Shown: positions 8,535 through 19,636 of the stretch, in pieces
Layout of the letters: each line of letters starts with the position of its first letter
Numbering within the stretch: the stretch's first letter is position 1
Assembly (NCBI RefSeq): GCF_007570825.1
Contig: NZ_SUNB01000002.1
Location: 744,001 to 808,000, forward strand
DNA length: 64,000 nucleotides
Direction: 5' to 3'
Origin: Pleionea sediminis
GTDB lineage: Bacteria; Pseudomonadota; Gammaproteobacteria; Enterobacterales; Kangiellaceae
The notes under the pieces: generated by a model
The model's database searches: none
The model's input: only the letters and a program-made list of their open reading frames with translations
Told to the model about the DNA's origin: nothing
Position numbers and translations under genes: made by a program

Positions 8535-9726
8535 ACTCAGTTTCACACGGATTATAATCAGGATCTTTAGAACGAGCTCGAACCTCAGCAATTAATGCTC
8601 GATAGGCTTCGAGCTCGCCGTATTGTAGTAATTTTTGGTACCAAAATTCCGATAAAGACTCATCGTACATCATCATATTTTGTGCATTAATGTATTCATC
8701 GGATTCTGTATACGCCTGTATTTGCTCTCGTTTAGAAGAATACAGTTCATAATCGTGAATGTTTCCGAGCTTGTCACTGAGCTCCTGAAGTAAAATAATG
8801 CCTGACAAGTTTGTCGCTATTGACTGACCTCGCTTCGCCAAGACTTTTCCTATTTCTGAACAGTAGTATTTAATTTCAGCAGAGTCATCGACATGACTGC
8901 CACAAAACTCAATCAAAGGTTGAGTGCTAAATCCAGATATACTCGCTTGACTGATTGCACCAGACAGTCGAAGGTGGTGACTACCAATATTAAGTTGCTT
9001 GTAGGCTTCCATAAAAATCTGAATAACATCACCCCAGTGTTCATTGAAATATCCGGCATTTAAAACTTCTCGGAAACTTTCACGAGCTGGAGCCGTTTCT
9101 CCTCGCCGCAAATAATAAAGACTGTTCACTAATTGCTTGGCACCATTGTCATCATCGGCTACCAAAGCGGGATTTAAAAATTCTGGTTGGCAAAATGGAT
9201 GCTCAGATTTTGTGGAGCAATGTTCAATCAGCAAAAAAGATAACACTGGAGAATATTTTGGATCGAGCATTAATTCATTCATTAACGTTTCAAATTTTGA
9301 GTGTTTCTCTGGCTGTTCTAGTGCAGTAATGTACTCTATTAATCTCGCTAAATCGAGCTCATCCGACTCAAGGGTGTAAAACTGCTTTTCCATCCAGGCG
9401 ATATCACTCTCAGTAATCGATAGTTGTTCGCGCAGTGCCTTTATATCAAACTGACACTCAATCACCCTCGCATCGGATGATTCTTCTTCACCTTGTATCG
9501 TTTGGTAGTGAGATGATTTATCATTTAACTTATCTTCACTCGTAATTCGAGTGGAGTCCGAAGCGATATCAAATCGTAGGTCACGAGGTTGTTGATGTTC
9601 AACATCAAGATGTTTTTCTTCAGAGAAATGAATTTCTTGTTTGTCAGGGCTAAATGCTAGCCAAACAATAAGTGATATTATTAAGATGCAAATTAAATAT
9701 AAGCTTGTTCGAAAAGAAAACTTCAT
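8527..9726 (-). CDS. Unknown membrane-anchored protein, 399 aa
   Basis: I do not recognise this protein. Residues ~7-25 form one hydrophobic segment (LYLICILIISLIVWLAF), followed by an acidic, polar linker to ~residue 90 and a mainly helical remainder with several cysteines. This suggests an N-terminally anchored periplasmic protein. The region around LRRGETAPARESFREVLNAGYF looks like a helical hairpin of the TPR/Sel1 kind, but no clear repeat series is visible. There is no obvious ribosome site before ATG 9726. It ends tail-to-tail with the amidase and is not in an obvious operon. Confidence 0.7.
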   Translation of the reverse strand: MKFSFRTSLYLICILIISLIVWLAFSPDKQEIHFSEEKHLDVEHQQPRDLRFDIASDSTRITSEDKLNDKSSHYQTIQGEEESSDARVIECQFDIKALREQLSITESDIAWMEKQFYTLESDELDLARLIEYITALEQPEKHSKFETLMNELMLDPKYSPVLSFLLIEHCSTKSEHPFCQPEFLNPALVADDDNGAKQLVNSLYYLRRGETAPARESFREVLNAGYFNEHWGDVIQIFMEAYKQLNIGSHHLRLSGAISQASISGFSTQPLIEFCGSHVDDSAEIKYYCSEIGKVLAKRGQSIATNLSGIILLQELSDKLGNIHDYELYSSKREQIQAYTESDEYINAQNMMMYDESLSEFWYQKLLQYGELEAYRALIAEVRARSKDPDYNPCETEFN

Positions 9727-9894
9727 GCGAATAGAATTAAAAAAATTTCAACGATAATCTTTTTTAATACACTCAAACTTGTACTCCCAACATTACGTCT
9801 CATAGCAGCCAGGGAATTAACTAACTCACCTCGCAGACCATTAAAAAGATCAGCAAATGGCAACTCAAATTTCTTTAAGTTGCCATTCCAACAC

Positions 9895-10749
9895 TTAATC
9901 CAATTGAGTAACTTTATATCCCTTTGCTTTCAATTGTTTGATAACACCAATATCACCAACCAAGTGCAGTCCACCAACTAAAATAAACTCGCGCTCTGGT
10001 GTCGCGATCATCGCTTCCACCTTCGGCATCCAGTTATTATTTCGAACTTCAATTAAGCTTTTATAATATTCTGGAGTTTCCTTTTTCATTGGCTCGAGCA
10101 TTTCTTTATTAAATAATTCGACTTTGCCTTCAAATAGCCAGCTCACCATATTGTCTAACATTTCATCGGCTTTTGCAGCGTCTCTCATTGTGGTTAATAT
10201 AATTTGATCGGCATCGACTTTATCGTGAAAAAGAGCATTAATTTGGTCATCAACCGACTCCAAAGCTAAGCGTTTCTTTCCGTCACTAATTGCTCGCTTA
10301 GTGTAAATCATATCAACACCTTCAGGCGTTGCTCCGGCTTGCAGCATTTTACCCATAACAATTTGTAAACTTGCCATTGTAGGTTTCAGAGTTAACAGGC
10401 TATCAATAGGCACTTTTTGTTCTTTGCAGAACTTCTCAAATTTTTGGTAAACCTCTGGGCTTAAATGGTCTTTTAACGTTGTCCCATCCTGATAAGAGCC
10501 GAGGTAGGCCATTTTAAATGCAGCCCCGGCCATTTCATCCATGTCGACTTCAAAGACCAAAACATCTGAGTCAGCATAAGCCTGATCGTATGCTTTAGGG
10601 ATTGGGAAGTCAGAAGCGCGCAACAAATGGACGGTACCACCAATGTAAGCCACCTTGTCGTCTTTTTCGATTTTCCATATCGACGTTTTACCTTCAGCAT
10701 TAAAAGAAATTAAGGCACAGAGAAATCCTAATAAAGCGTAAATTTTCAA
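9895..10749 (-). CDS. TraB/GumN family exported protein
   Basis: The 284-residue product has a signal peptide (about residues 1-20) and the two hallmark motifs of the TraB/GumN (TIKI-like) family: GGTVHLL near the N-terminus and GGLHLVGD near the C-terminus, with LVFEVDMDEM between. TIKI relatives are metal-dependent proteases using these GxxH histidines; most bacterial members are uncharacterised. The start is a TTG at 10749 with GGAG 7 bases upstream; no in-frame ATG would retain the signal peptide. It is transcribed divergently from ygiQ across a 232-base gap. Confidence 0.85.
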   Translation of the reverse strand: MKIYALLGFLCALISFNAEGKTSIWKIEKDDKVAYIGGTVHLLRASDFPIPKAYDQAYADSDVLVFEVDMDEMAGAAFKMAYLGSYQDGTTLKDHLSPEVYQKFEKFCKEQKVPIDSLLTLKPTMASLQIVMGKMLQAGATPEGVDMIYTKRAISDGKKRLALESVDDQINALFHDKVDADQIILTTMRDAAKADEMLDNMVSWLFEGKVELFNKEMLEPMKKETPEYYKSLIEVRNNNWMPKVEAMIATPEREFILVGGLHLVGDIGVIKQLKAKGYKVTQLD

Positions 10750-10981
10750 AATCTAACTCCAAATTTAAAGTTTCTAATAGAGACATCAAGCTTAGTCATC
10801 GCTGAGACAGTCTTATTACGTCATTAATTATCATAATATTTTATCCTATTAAGCGGCCTAAAACCCTTTAAAATTAACGGTTAAAGCGGTGATCTACGTT
10901 AGAATTCGCTAGTCGTACCACCAAATCTTTGGCATAATAGCCGCCCATTTTTTAACCAAACCTTATTGTTTCTGGAGTTTC

Positions 10982-13174
10982 ATGAAACAAATCGCGAAAC
11001 ATCTGCTGGAATACCCGAAATATTGGGCCGAATGCTACGGAATTGCGCCTTATTTACCCATGTCACGAGCCGAAATGGACGACCTTGGTTGGGACAGCTG
11101 CGACATTATTTTAGTCGTTGGTGATGCTTATATTGATCACCCAAGCTTTGGCATGGCCGTTATTGGCAGATTTCTTGAATCACAAGGCTTCCGTGTGGGT
11201 ATCATTGCTCAACCAGACTGGAACGATCCAGCGGCATTTCAGCAATTGGGAAAACCCAATCTGTTTTTTGGTGTTTCTGCGGGCAACATGGACTCTATGA
11301 TTAATCGTTACACGGCTGATTTAAAAATACGTAACGACGATGCCTACACACCTCACGGTGTTGCCGGAAAAAGGCCAGACCGAGCCGTAACCGTTTACTG
11401 CCAAAAACTAAAAGCGATCTACAAGGATGTGCCATTGATCGCTGGTGGCATCGAAGCTAGTTTACGCCGCATTGCTCAATACGATCACTGGTCAGGCAAA
11501 GTACGACGCTCAGTATTACTCGACTCAGGAGCGGACATCGTTTTATACGGTAATGCCGAACGCGCCATAGCCGAAATTGCTCACGAATTATCAATCGGTA
11601 AGTCAATTCATGAACTGACTGACATTCGCGGAACTGCCTTTGTAAGAGACGCGGTCCCCGGCGGCTATACCGAAATTGATTCCACACGAATTGACTGGCC
11701 AGGCAAGATAGACGCCATTCCTAATCCCTACGAGTACGTCCACAACGAAGGTGAAAACAACCACTCCGAAGGTGGCTGTGCCAAACAGGCCAAATTAGAA
11801 AATGCCGATGTGCCTATTCGGGTTATCCCGATGCCACTAACGCGTAAAGAAAAACTCGATCCAGCAAAAACCGTCGTGCGCCTGCCTTCTTTCGAAAAGG
11901 TTAGTAAAGATCCCGCGCTGTACGCCCACGCATCACGCGTTTTGCATTTGGAATCCAATCCTAACAACGCGAAAGCCTTAGTACAAAAACATGGCACTAA
12001 AGAAATTTGGGTAAACCGTCCGCCCATTCCATTAGAAACCGACGAAATGGATGCGGTGTTCGACTTGTCTTACCAACGCAAACCGCACCCAAGCTATGGC
12101 GACGCACATATTCCAGCGTACGAAATGATTAAGTTTTCCGTCAATATTATGCGTGGATGTTTCGGCGGTTGTACCTTTTGCTCCATCACCGAACATGAAG
12201 GTCGAGTCATACAAAGTCGATCGGAAGCTTCTATATTAAAAGAAATAGAAAACATTCGAGATAAAACCCCCGGCTTTACCGGAACCATATCCGATCTTGG
12301 CGGCCCCACAGCCAATATGTATCAACTCAACTGCGTCAGCGACGAAATTCAATCAAACTGTCGCAAATTATCATGCGTGTATCCAACCATCTGTCCCAAC
12401 CTGGTAACCGACCACTCACCAACAACTCAGTTGTACCGAAAAGCACGCAATATTGATGGCGTTAAACGCGTGGCGATCGCTTCCGGTTTGCGGTACGACT
12501 TGGCCGTTGAAGATCCCGAGTACGTCAAAGAGTTAGTTCAACATCATGTTGGAGGGTATCTAAAAATAGCACCAGAGCATACGGAATCAAATACTCTGGA
12601 TAAAATGATGAAACCCGGTATTGGAACTTACGACGCGTTTAAAAAATTATTCGATAAATACTCAAAAGAAGCCGGTAAAGAGCAATATTTAATTCCTTAT
12701 TTCATCGCAGCACATCCAGGCTGTACCGATGAAGATATGATTAATCTTGCACTTTGGTGTAAACAAAACGATTTTAGACCTGATCAAGTTCAAACCTTTT
12801 ATCCTTCGCCAATGGCATTAGCGACCGCCATGTACCACTCCGATCGCAATCCATTAAATAAGGTCACTTATAAATCAGAACAAATGTTTACTGCGAAAGA
12901 ACTGCACCAACGAAAAGTTCATAAAGCACTTCTACGCTACCACGATCCAAAAAACTGGCCGTTTATTCGCGAAATACTTCAGGATAAAGGCCTTACTCAC
13001 TTAATTGGTGACGATGCCAAATGCCTGGTTCCATGGGAAGATAGTGTCAACGGTTATGCAAAAAGCCGCGCGCATGGAAAAAAAGCTGGACAGAAAAAAG
13101 CAGGTCCAAAAGCCATAAAAACCAAACAAACGTCCTCCCATAAACGAGCAAAATATCATAAGAAAAGGAAGTAA
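10982..13174 (+). CDS. ygiQ: YgiQ family radical SAM protein
   Basis: The 730-residue product matches YgiQ: an N-terminal B12-binding-like region ([21 protein letters not shown]), the radical SAM cluster motif [18 protein letters not shown] (CxxxCxxC, about residue 395), and the characteristic [17 protein letters not shown] and [15 protein letters not shown] motifs. The C-terminus is a Lys/Arg-rich tail. The precise reaction of YgiQ is not established. GGAG lies 7 bases before ATG 10982. Length is normal for the family. A strong hairpin overlaps the stop, so it is probably monocistronic. Confidence 0.93.
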   Translation: MKQIAKHLLEYPKYWAECYGIAPYLPMSRAEMDDLGWDSCDIILVVGDAYIDHPSFGMAVIGRFLESQGFRVGIIAQPDWNDPAAFQQLGKPNLFFGVSAGNMDSMINRYTADLKIRNDDAYTPHGVAGKRPDRAVTVYCQKLKAIYKDVPLIAGGIEASLRRIAQYDHWSGKVRRSVLLDSGADIVLYGNAERAIAEIAHELSIGKSIHELTDIRGTAFVRDAVPGGYTEIDSTRIDWPGKIDAIPNPYEYVHNEGENNHSEGGCAKQAKLENADVPIRVIPMPLTRKEKLDPAKTVVRLPSFEKVSKDPALYAHASRVLHLESNPNNAKALVQKHGTKEIWVNRPPIPLETDEMDAVFDLSYQRKPHPSYGDAHIPAYEMIKFSVNIMRGCFGGCTFCSITEHEGRVIQSRSEASILKEIENIRDKTPGFTGTISDLGGPTANMYQLNCVSDEIQSNCRKLSCVYPTICPNLVTDHSPTTQLYRKARNIDGVKRVAIASGLRYDLAVEDPEYVKELVQHHVGGYLKIAPEHTESNTLDKMMKPGIGTYDAFKKLFDKYSKEAGKEQYLIPYFIAAHPGCTDEDMINLALWCKQNDFRPDQVQTFYPSPMALATAMYHSDRNPLNKVTYKSEQMFTAKELHQRKVHKALLRYHDPKNWPFIREILQDKGLTHLIGDDAKCLVPWEDSVNGYAKSRAHGKKAGQKKAGPKAIKTKQTSSHKRAKYHKKRK

Positions 13175-13196
13175 GTTTTAATCGCTTACTTCCTTT
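13164..13196 (+). terminator. Hairpin at end of ygiQ
   Basis: AAAGGAAGTAAG (13164-13175) pairs perfectly with CTTACTTCCTTT (13185-13196) across a 9-base loop. The ygiQ stop TAA sits inside the left arm, as in yejK. The U-tail is only partial. Confidence 0.7.
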
Positions 13197-13314
13197 GCCC
13201 TGATTCGATTGAGAATAGCAATCGAAATCTCTATCATTTCATTGAGAAACCCCTTCAAAAACTCAGCTTATTGACTATATTCATAGTTACTAATATGACT
13301 CACTAGTCGACACT

Positions 13315-14898
13315 ATGAAAAAGAATCTACCAGTAACTGACCGAGAAAATGATTATTCGTCCGACTTAAAAATTGTCTCAACGACGGACCTTAAAGGCGC
13401 CATTACTCATGTTAATGAAGACTTCTGTACTATCGCTGGCTTTAGCAAAGAAGAACTACTTAATAAGAACCACAACATAATTCGACATCCCGATATGCCA
13501 CCCGCCGCCTTTCAGAATCTATGGGATACCGTAAAACTGGGCAAGCCCTGGATGGGCATCGTAAAAAATCGATGTAAAAATGGCGACTATTATTGGGTAA
13601 ATGCTTATGTAACACCATTGTATGAAGATGGTCATGTTACCGGCTATCAATCGGTCAGACTAAAGCCCCAAAAAGAGCATGTAGAACGAGCCGAGACGCT
13701 TTATAAAACACTTTGGAAACCTCCATCAGCTTTTAAAAAACTAATTACGTTTGCCCGCTCAAGTTCAAACTTAAAACTATTCTCTGCGATCGCTTTAACC
13801 AACGTATTATCCTGTCTTGTCTTATGGCTGTTTAATCATGGTAATGAAATAACTTGGTGGCCATACTTTGTTGCCGTATTGTTAATTGGTTTGCCGATTA
13901 CTTTCTTGTGTACTCAATCACTGCGTACAGCCTCTGAATGGTCAAAAAATATATTTAACAACACTGTAGCAGCAGAAGTTTATTCCGGAAAAATAGACGA
14001 GGTAGGTCAAATTACTTCTGTCATTGAAATGCAAAAAGCACAACAACAAACCATTGTTTATCGAATTAACGATGCCGCATCTGGATTAAAAACAGTCGCA
14101 GATTCAGCACTTAATGCAACTCGAAAAACTCAATCTTCAATGGAAGCACAAAAAGAAGAAATCGAACAAGTTGCTACTGCTATGAATCAAATGACGGCAA
14201 CCATTCAAGAAGTTGCCCGAAACACGAGTGCCACTGCTGAAGCAACAAACAAAGCTGAAGCAGAAGCCAAAGAAGGCCAAACGATTGTTAACCTCACCAT
14301 GGAAGACATTAATTCGCTGGCAAAAGAAGTTGGAAATGCAACTGTCGTCATTGGAGAGTTAGAAAAAATTACTGAAAAAATTGACGGCGCAGTTGAAGAA
14401 ATTCAAGGCATAGCCGAGCAAACTAATTTACTCGCTTTAAATGCAGCCATTGAAGCAGCAAGAGCCGGAGAGCAAGGCCGTGGGTTTGCCGTCGTCGCCG
14501 ATGAAGTGCGTGCTCTGGCTGCGCGAGTACAAAGCTCAACAAACGAAATTCATTCAATGATTGATACCTTAAGTTCAACAACCAATAACGCAACAGAAGT
14601 GATGCAGAAAGGACAAGATTCTGCAGAAAGAAGTGTCAAACGAGCAACAGAAGCGAAACAAGCGTTACACTCGATCACCGAAGCTGTTAATCATATTATG
14701 GCAATGAGTACGCAAATCGCTACGGCAACAGAACAACAACACACGGTCTGTGAAGAAATTAATCAAAGAGTTACTAATATTAACGACGTCACCGACGCAA
14801 CACTGGAAGCAACGGTAAAAAATACTCAAATGAATCAACAACTCGATGATGAAGTCACTAAATTGGGTGATGTTGTCAGACAGTTTGGCTTTAAATAA
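13315..14898 (+). CDS. aer: Aer-like PAS-domain methyl-accepting chemotaxis receptor
   Basis: The 527-residue product has an N-terminal PAS domain (residues ~20-115) close to the FAD-binding PAS of Aer: [46 protein letters not shown]. Two hydrophobic segments follow (~160-180 and ~185-205), then a HAMP-like/coiled region and the MCP signalling hairpin with tip [20 protein letters not shown]. It should sense redox or oxygen and signal to CheA/CheW; there is no periplasmic ligand domain, as in Aer. No strong ribosome site precedes ATG 13315. No other chemotaxis genes are adjacent. Confidence 0.9.
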   Translation: MKKNLPVTDRENDYSSDLKIVSTTDLKGAITHVNEDFCTIAGFSKEELLNKNHNIIRHPDMPPAAFQNLWDTVKLGKPWMGIVKNRCKNGDYYWVNAYVTPLYEDGHVTGYQSVRLKPQKEHVERAETLYKTLWKPPSAFKKLITFARSSSNLKLFSAIALTNVLSCLVLWLFNHGNEITWWPYFVAVLLIGLPITFLCTQSLRTASEWSKNIFNNTVAAEVYSGKIDEVGQITSVIEMQKAQQQTIVYRINDAASGLKTVADSALNATRKTQSSMEAQKEEIEQVATAMNQMTATIQEVARNTSATAEATNKAEAEAKEGQTIVNLTMEDINSLAKEVGNATVVIGELEKITEKIDGAVEEIQGIAEQTNLLALNAAIEAARAGEQGRGFAVVADEVRALAARVQSSTNEIHSMIDTLSSTTNNATEVMQKGQDSAERSVKRATEAKQALHSITEAVNHIMAMSTQIATATEQQHTVCEEINQRVTNINDVTDATLEATVKNTQMNQQLDDEVTKLGDVVRQFGFK

Positions 14899-14921
14899 AA
14901 CTTTAATCGATTCGGAAGGAA

Positions 14922-14952
14922 TGAGTGATTGGAAAGGCATTTCAATCACTCA
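14922..14952. terminator. Hairpin between aer and QueF-like gene
   Basis: TGAGTGATTG (14922-14931) and CAATCACTCA (14943-14952) form a perfect 10-bp stem with an 11-base loop between two convergent genes. There is no long U-run on either strand, so efficiency is uncertain. Confidence 0.55.
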
Positions 14953-14989
14953 ATTACTGTGCTTTCGTCAATAATAACTGCGGTTTAGA

Positions 14990-15427
14990 TTAAAGAACAA
15001 CATCCCAAACATCATCGTGACTCATCCAGTCGCGATATTTTTCTTCACCGCCACGCGCGCCCCAATCAGAATCAATGGTAAGTCGAGAACTTATGCCGCC
15101 ACGTGGATTACAAATCATAACCAATCTCAATCGATCGGGCTCATACACTTCAACGAGATGATCGTATAACACATTAATTAACCGCTCATAAGAAACAACC
15201 ACGTTTCTTAACTGATAGACATACTGCTTCAATGCTTTTAGCTCGATAATTTTATTCGTGGGGTAAAACGTTAAATAGACGGTCGCGAAGTCAGGCTGCT
15301 CTTGAACTCCCAAAAACGTGAATTCCGGGATCTTCACCTTAATTTCATACGCCCCTTCAGATGGATTAGGTAATGCTTTAAGCATCGATTTATCAATAAC
15401 TTCCCAAGTATTTAATGATTTACTCAT
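14990..15427 (-). CDS. QueF-like T-fold protein lacking the catalytic cysteine
   Basis: The 145-residue product aligns with short (type I) QueF, the NADPH-dependent nitrile reductase that makes preQ1 for queuosine. PEFTFLG....QPDFATVYLTFYP matches PEFTSLCPKTGQPDFATIY, and NPRGGIS matches the C-terminal TPRGGIS. However, the nucleophilic Cys is Gly40, the adjacent Pro-Lys-Thr is changed, one residue is deleted, and the NHG motif after the long strand is Asn-Val-Val. Asp46 and a Glu in SYE remain. Without the cysteine, QueF's covalent thioimide chemistry should be impossible, so this is a diverged paralogue with another or no enzymatic role. A GAGAGG site immediately before the ATG supports the start. 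No other queuosine genes are adjacent. Confidence 0.8.
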   Translation of the reverse strand: MSKSLNTWEVIDKSMLKALPNPSEGAYEIKVKIPEFTFLGVQEQPDFATVYLTFYPTNKIIELKALKQYVYQLRNVVVSYERLINVLYDHLVEVYEPDRLRLVMICNPRGGISSRLTIDSDWGARGGEEKYRDWMSHDDVWDVVL

Positions 15428-15568
15428 ATCCTCTCTAGTGACCTTTTTTTATTGGTGGGTTAAATGAAAAACGACATTTACACTTCTCTACTGACTATGC
15501 CGTATAACGACAAAACGAACTCTTCTTACTACACTGGGGTTTAAATATAGTGCAATCTCAGCAATAAT

Positions 15569-15592
15569 ACACCTCTAAACGTCCAGACGTCC
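15569..15592 (+). promoter_or_regulatory. Tandem MetJ-type boxes upstream of metH
   Basis: Three contiguous 8-mers resemble the MetJ box AGACGTCT: ACACCTCT (6/8), AAACGTCC (6/8) and AGACGTCC (7/8). They end 36 bases before the metH start. Tandem boxes in register are how MetJ dimers bind cooperatively. Repression of metH by MetJ with S-adenosylmethionine is inferred from known met regulation. Confidence 0.65.
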
Positions 15593-15628
15593 ACAATCAA
15601 TTAGTCAAAAAAGGCATATTGGTCACTT

Positions 15629-18600
15629 ATGATTAATCAGCGCAAAAATAGCTTACTCTCTGCTCTTTCTGAGCGAATTCTGGTTCTCGATGGCGCCATG
15701 GGAACAATGATTCAACGTCATAAACTAAAAGAAAACGACTATCGAGGAGAACGATTTGCCGACTGGCCCAGTGATTTAAAGGGCAACAACGACCTCCTCT
15801 CACTAACGCAGCCAGAGCTAATTAAAGATATTCATCGACAATATTTAAGTGCCGGTGCCGATATTATTGAAACCAACACTTTCAATTGCAATGCTGCTTC
15901 CATGTCCGATTACAACATGGAGTCTCTCGTTGAAGAGTTAAACTTCGAAGCGGCGCAACTAGCACGTTCAGTTGCCGACGAGTTTACCGACAAAACTCGA
16001 TATGTTGCTGGAGTACTCGGCCCGACCAATAAAACAGCCAGCATATCACCGGATGTTAACCGCCCTGATTTCCGTAACATCCACTTTGATGAGTTAAAAG
16101 AAGACTATCTTAATGCGGCCCGAGCGCTAGTGAAAGGCGGTGCCGATATCCTTTTGATTGAAACGATTTTTGATACACTCAATGCCAAGGCTTGTGCGTT
16201 TGCTGTCGCCGAATTGTTTGAAGAATTAGGCGAAGAAATTCCTGTAATGATTTCTGGCACAATCACCGATGCATCCGGCAGAACACTCACCGGGCAAACC
16301 ACGGCCGCGTTTTATAATTCATTACGCCACCTAAAACCAATGTCTTTTGGTTTGAACTGTGCTCTGGGAGCAAAACAATTACGCACCTACGTCAAAGAGC
16401 TTAATAACATTTGTGAATGCTATGTCAGTGCACATCCCAATGCCGGTTTACCCAATGAGTTTGGCGAATATGACGAATCTCCCGAATCAATGGCAAAAGA
16501 CATTGGCGAATGGGCCGACTCTGGATTTTTAAATATTGTCGGCGGCTGTTGCGGAACCACACCTGAACACATCAAAGCCATAGCCGAAGAAATTGCCACA
16601 AAAGAACATCGGACAATACCAAACATAAATAAAGCAATGCGTCTGTCTGGACTCGAACCTTTGACCATTACCGAGGAATCCTTGTTCGTTAATATCGGTG
16701 AACGCACCAACGTCACAGGCTCAGCAAAATTTTTACGCTTGATAAAAGAAGACGACTATGAAACCGCTCTTGAGGTCGCACAACAGCAAGTCGACAATGG
16801 CGCCCAAATGATCGATGTCAATATGGATGAAGGCATGTTGGATTCGGTTGAAGCGATTGAACGTTTTCTTAAACTGATTGCTTCAGAACCAGACATCAGT
16901 CGGGTTCCAGTCGTATTAGATTCTTCAAAGTGGGAAGTCATTGAAGCCGGTTTAAAATGTATTCAAGGTAAAGGTGTCGTCAATTCTATTTCATTAAAGG
17001 AAGGTGAAGAGCAGTTTATTAAACAAGCGAAACTATGTTTGCGATATGGCGCTGCAGTCATCGTTATGGCGTTTGATGAAGATGGTCAAGCAGATTCGTT
17101 TAAAAGAAAAACAGAAATTTGCCAACGCGCTTACAAAATTTTAACGGAAACTGTCTGTTTTCCTGCGGAAGATATTATTTTCGATCCAAATATTTTCGCC
17201 GTTGCGACTGGTATCGAAGAGCATAATCGTTATGGTCTCGATTTCATCGAGACTTGTCAGTGGATTAAACAAAATTTGCCTCATGCCCTCATTAGTGGTG
17301 GCGTATCTAACTTATCATTCTCTTTTCGTGGTAATAACCCTGTGCGAGAAGCAATGCATGCCGTGTTTCTTTATCACGCGATTAAAAAGGGTATGGACAT
17401 GGGCATTGTCAATGCAGGCCAATTAGCCGTGTATTCTGACATTCCCGAAAACCTAAAAGAAGCCTGTGAAGATGTCGTACTCAACCGTCATCCAGATGCG
17501 ACGGAGAATTTAATAAATTTAGCAGAAAGCTTTCGCGGCGATAACAAAGAGAAAGAAAAAGAACAGCAAGAATGGCGCTCCTGGCCCGTCGAAAAGAGAT
17601 TGGAGCATGCTTTAGTTAAGGGTCTTACGGAATTTGTCGAAGAAGACGTTGAAGAAGCGCGTAAGAAAGCCGAAAAGCCATTGCATGTCATTGAAGGTCC
17701 GTTAATGGACGGTATGAATGTGGTCGGTGATTTATTTGGTTCAGGTAAAATGTTTTTACCGCAAGTTGTCAAATCTGCTCGCGTCATGAAAAAAGCGGTT
17801 GCCTACTTATTACCTTTTATGGAGAAAGATAAATCAAAATCCAGCTCTGCTGGAAAAGTATTACTGGCAACCGTTAAAGGTGATGTTCATGACATTGGAA
17901 AAAATATCGTTGGCGTCGTATTACAATGTAATGGATACGAAGTGATTGATCTTGGTGTTATGGTACCACCAGAAAAAATTCTTGAAACAGCACAAGAAGA
18001 GCAATGCGATATTGTCGGATTGTCCGGACTCATTACACCCTCCTTAGATGAAATGGTGCATCTGGCTTCGGAAATGGAACGGCTCGAATTTAAACAACCA
18101 TTGTTGATAGGCGGAGCTACAACTTCGAGCATTCACACAGCTGTTAAAATTGATCCAAACTACCAAAATGCTGTTATACATGTTCAAGATGCTTCGCGTG
18201 TTGTTAATGTTGCTTCAAAACTCATTTCAAAAGAACATCGCGATGCTTATATAAAAGAGATGAAAAAAACTTATCAGGAAAAGCGTGAACAACGAGCCCA
18301 AAAAGATGAGTCGCGCAATCTAGTGGATTATCCAAATGCATTAAATAACCGCTTTACATGCGACTGGAGCGCCTTAGAGATTACCCGCCCCAAACAACTT
18401 GGTTCGCAAATATTGGATAATTATCCGCTTGAGAAATTAGTCGAACGTATCGACTGGACTCCTTTCTTTCGATCGTGGGAACTTGGCGGACGATATCCAC
18501 AAATATTAGACGACAAAAAAATTGGTACTGAAGCTCGAAAACTATTTGATGATGCGCAAACCATGCTTAAGTCAATTGTCGACGAAAAATGGTTAACCGC

Positions 18601-19297
18601 AAAAGCAGTCTTTGGCTTTTATCCTGCGCAATCGGAAAATGATGATGTTATTTTGTATGATGAAAACAGTACCGAAAAAGAAAAAACACGTCTTCACTTT
18701 ATACGACAACAACTGAAACGGCGTGATGACGTTGCGAACTTAAGTTTAGCGGATTATATTGCCCCTACATCAAGTAAGAGAATCGATTATATTGGTGCGT
18801 TTGCAGTTACTGCGGGTATTGGAATTGAAGCCCATTTAGAGCGCTTTGAAAAAGATCACGACGATTACTCATCCATACTTTTAAAAGCACTGGCCGATCG
18901 ATTGGCTGAAGCATTCGCAGAAAAATTGCATGAACTGACTCGAAAAGAGTTTTGGGGTTATGCGCCCGACGAAGACTTATCAAACGATGAGTTAATTGCA
19001 GAGAAATACCAAGGAATTCGACCAGCGCCAGGATATCCTGCCTGCCCCGACCACACCGAAAAAGCCACCTTATGGGAATTGCTAAAAGTAAGAGAAGCGA
19101 TTGGTTTACAGCTAACGGAAAGCTTTGCAATGTATCCGACAGCGGCAGTATCCGGTTGGTATTTTTCTCATCCTGAGTCACGATACTTTGGTACTGGAAA
19201 AATAAAAGAAGATCAACTCGTTGATTATGCTAAACGAAAAAATATGAGTATCAAAGACGCCAAGCGTTGGCTTTCCCCGGTCATTGCCAATAAATAA
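15629..19297 (+). CDS. metH: Cobalamin-dependent methionine synthase
   Basis: The 1,222-residue protein is full length (E. coli MetH 1,227). It methylates homocysteine to methionine using methyl-tetrahydrofolate and B12. Modules run in order. The homocysteine domain (1-~330) has zinc ligands in GLNCALG and [10 protein letters not shown]. The pterin domain (~350-610) has [11 protein letters not shown]. The cap and B12 domain (~650-890) has [10 protein letters not shown] with the axial His. The AdoMet reactivation domain (~900-1222) has [12 protein letters not shown]. MetJ-like boxes precede it and a strong terminator follows, so it is monocistronic. No B12 riboswitch is visible upstream. The ribosome site before ATG 15629 is weak. 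Confidence 0.97.
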   Translation: MINQRKNSLLSALSERILVLDGAMGTMIQRHKLKENDYRGERFADWPSDLKGNNDLLSLTQPELIKDIHRQYLSAGADIIETNTFNCNAASMSDYNMESLVEELNFEAAQLARSVADEFTDKTRYVAGVLGPTNKTASISPDVNRPDFRNIHFDELKEDYLNAARALVKGGADILLIETIFDTLNAKACAFAVAELFEELGEEIPVMISGTITDASGRTLTGQTTAAFYNSLRHLKPMSFGLNCALGAKQLRTYVKELNNICECYVSAHPNAGLPNEFGEYDESPESMAKDIGEWADSGFLNIVGGCCGTTPEHIKAIAEEIATKEHRTIPNINKAMRLSGLEPLTITEESLFVNIGERTNVTGSAKFLRLIKEDDYETALEVAQQQVDNGAQMIDVNMDEGMLDSVEAIERFLKLIASEPDISRVPVVLDSSKWEVIEAGLKCIQGKGVVNSISLKEGEEQFIKQAKLCLRYGAAVIVMAFDEDGQADSFKRKTEICQRAYKILTETVCFPAEDIIFDPNIFAVATGIEEHNRYGLDFIETCQWIKQNLPHALISGGVSNLSFSFRGNNPVREAMHAVFLYHAIKKGMDMGIVNAGQLAVYSDIPENLKEACEDVVLNRHPDATENLINLAESFRGDNKEKEKEQQEWRSWPVEKRLEHALVKGLTEFVEEDVEEARKKAEKPLHVIEGPLMDGMNVVGDLFGSGKMFLPQVVKSARVMKKAVAYLLPFMEKDKSKSSSAGKVLLATVKGDVHDIGKNIVGVVLQCNGYEVIDLGVMVPPEKILETAQEEQCDIVGLSGLITPSLDEMVHLASEMERLEFKQPLLIGGATTSSIHTAVKIDPNYQNAVIHVQDASRVVNVASKLISKEHRDAYIKEMKKTYQEKREQRAQKDESRNLVDYPNALNNRFTCDWSALEITRPKQLGSQILDNYPLEKLVERIDWTPFFRSWELGGRYPQILDDKKIGTEARKLFDDAQTMLKSIVDEKWLTAKAVFGFYPAQSENDDVILYDENSTEKEKTRLHFIRQQLKRRDDVANLSLADYIAPTSSKRIDYIGAFAVTAGIGIEAHLERFEKDHDDYSSILLKALADRLAEAFAEKLHELTRKEFWGYAPDEDLSNDELIAEKYQGIRPAPGYPACPDHTEKATLWELLKVREAIGLQLTESFAMYPTAAVSGWYFSHPESRYFGTGKIKEDQLVDYAKRKNMSIKDAKRWLSPVIANK

Positions 19298-19302
19298 AAT
19301 AC

Positions 19303-19332
19303 AAGGGCTTTGCCTTTAACGGCAAAGCCCTT
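19303..19332 (+). terminator. metH terminator
   Basis: AAGGGCTTTGCC and GGCAAAGCCCTT form a perfect 12-bp stem with a 6-base loop, 6 bases after the metH stop. The tail is only moderately U-rich. Confidence 0.8.
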
Positions 19333-19576
19333 ATAAAATTAATCGACTTTCTACTTTCACTCAGCCAAATTACCTGTTTAGAATTATTTCCTTTCAATAC
19401 TTAGTACTAATCACTTTACACAAAGTTTCATATACTCGAAATTTTTTATCAAGCGTACGCTATACAACCTTACTCTCTTTATTTCAAAATTTAATATTTT
19501 TGTACTTATGTAGTCACTAGTGCAAAAAAATGGCATTACTTCTTGAATAAATAATAAACATTCTCATACTAGATTG

Positions 19577-19594
19577 TTGAGTTGGCCAGCTCTT
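19577..19594. promoter_or_regulatory. Palindromic element upstream of first subtilase
   Basis: TTGAGTTGGCCAGCTCTT contains a near-perfect 14-bp palindrome (one mismatch). An almost identical element precedes the second subtilase at 22273. It lies 42 bases before the start codon, so it may be a regulator operator or a leader hairpin. The rest of 19333-19636 is AT-rich with no other feature seen. Confidence 0.55.
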
Positions 19595-19636
19595 ATAAAA
19601 AATAAAGACAAATAAAATAAAAGACAGGAGCAGATA

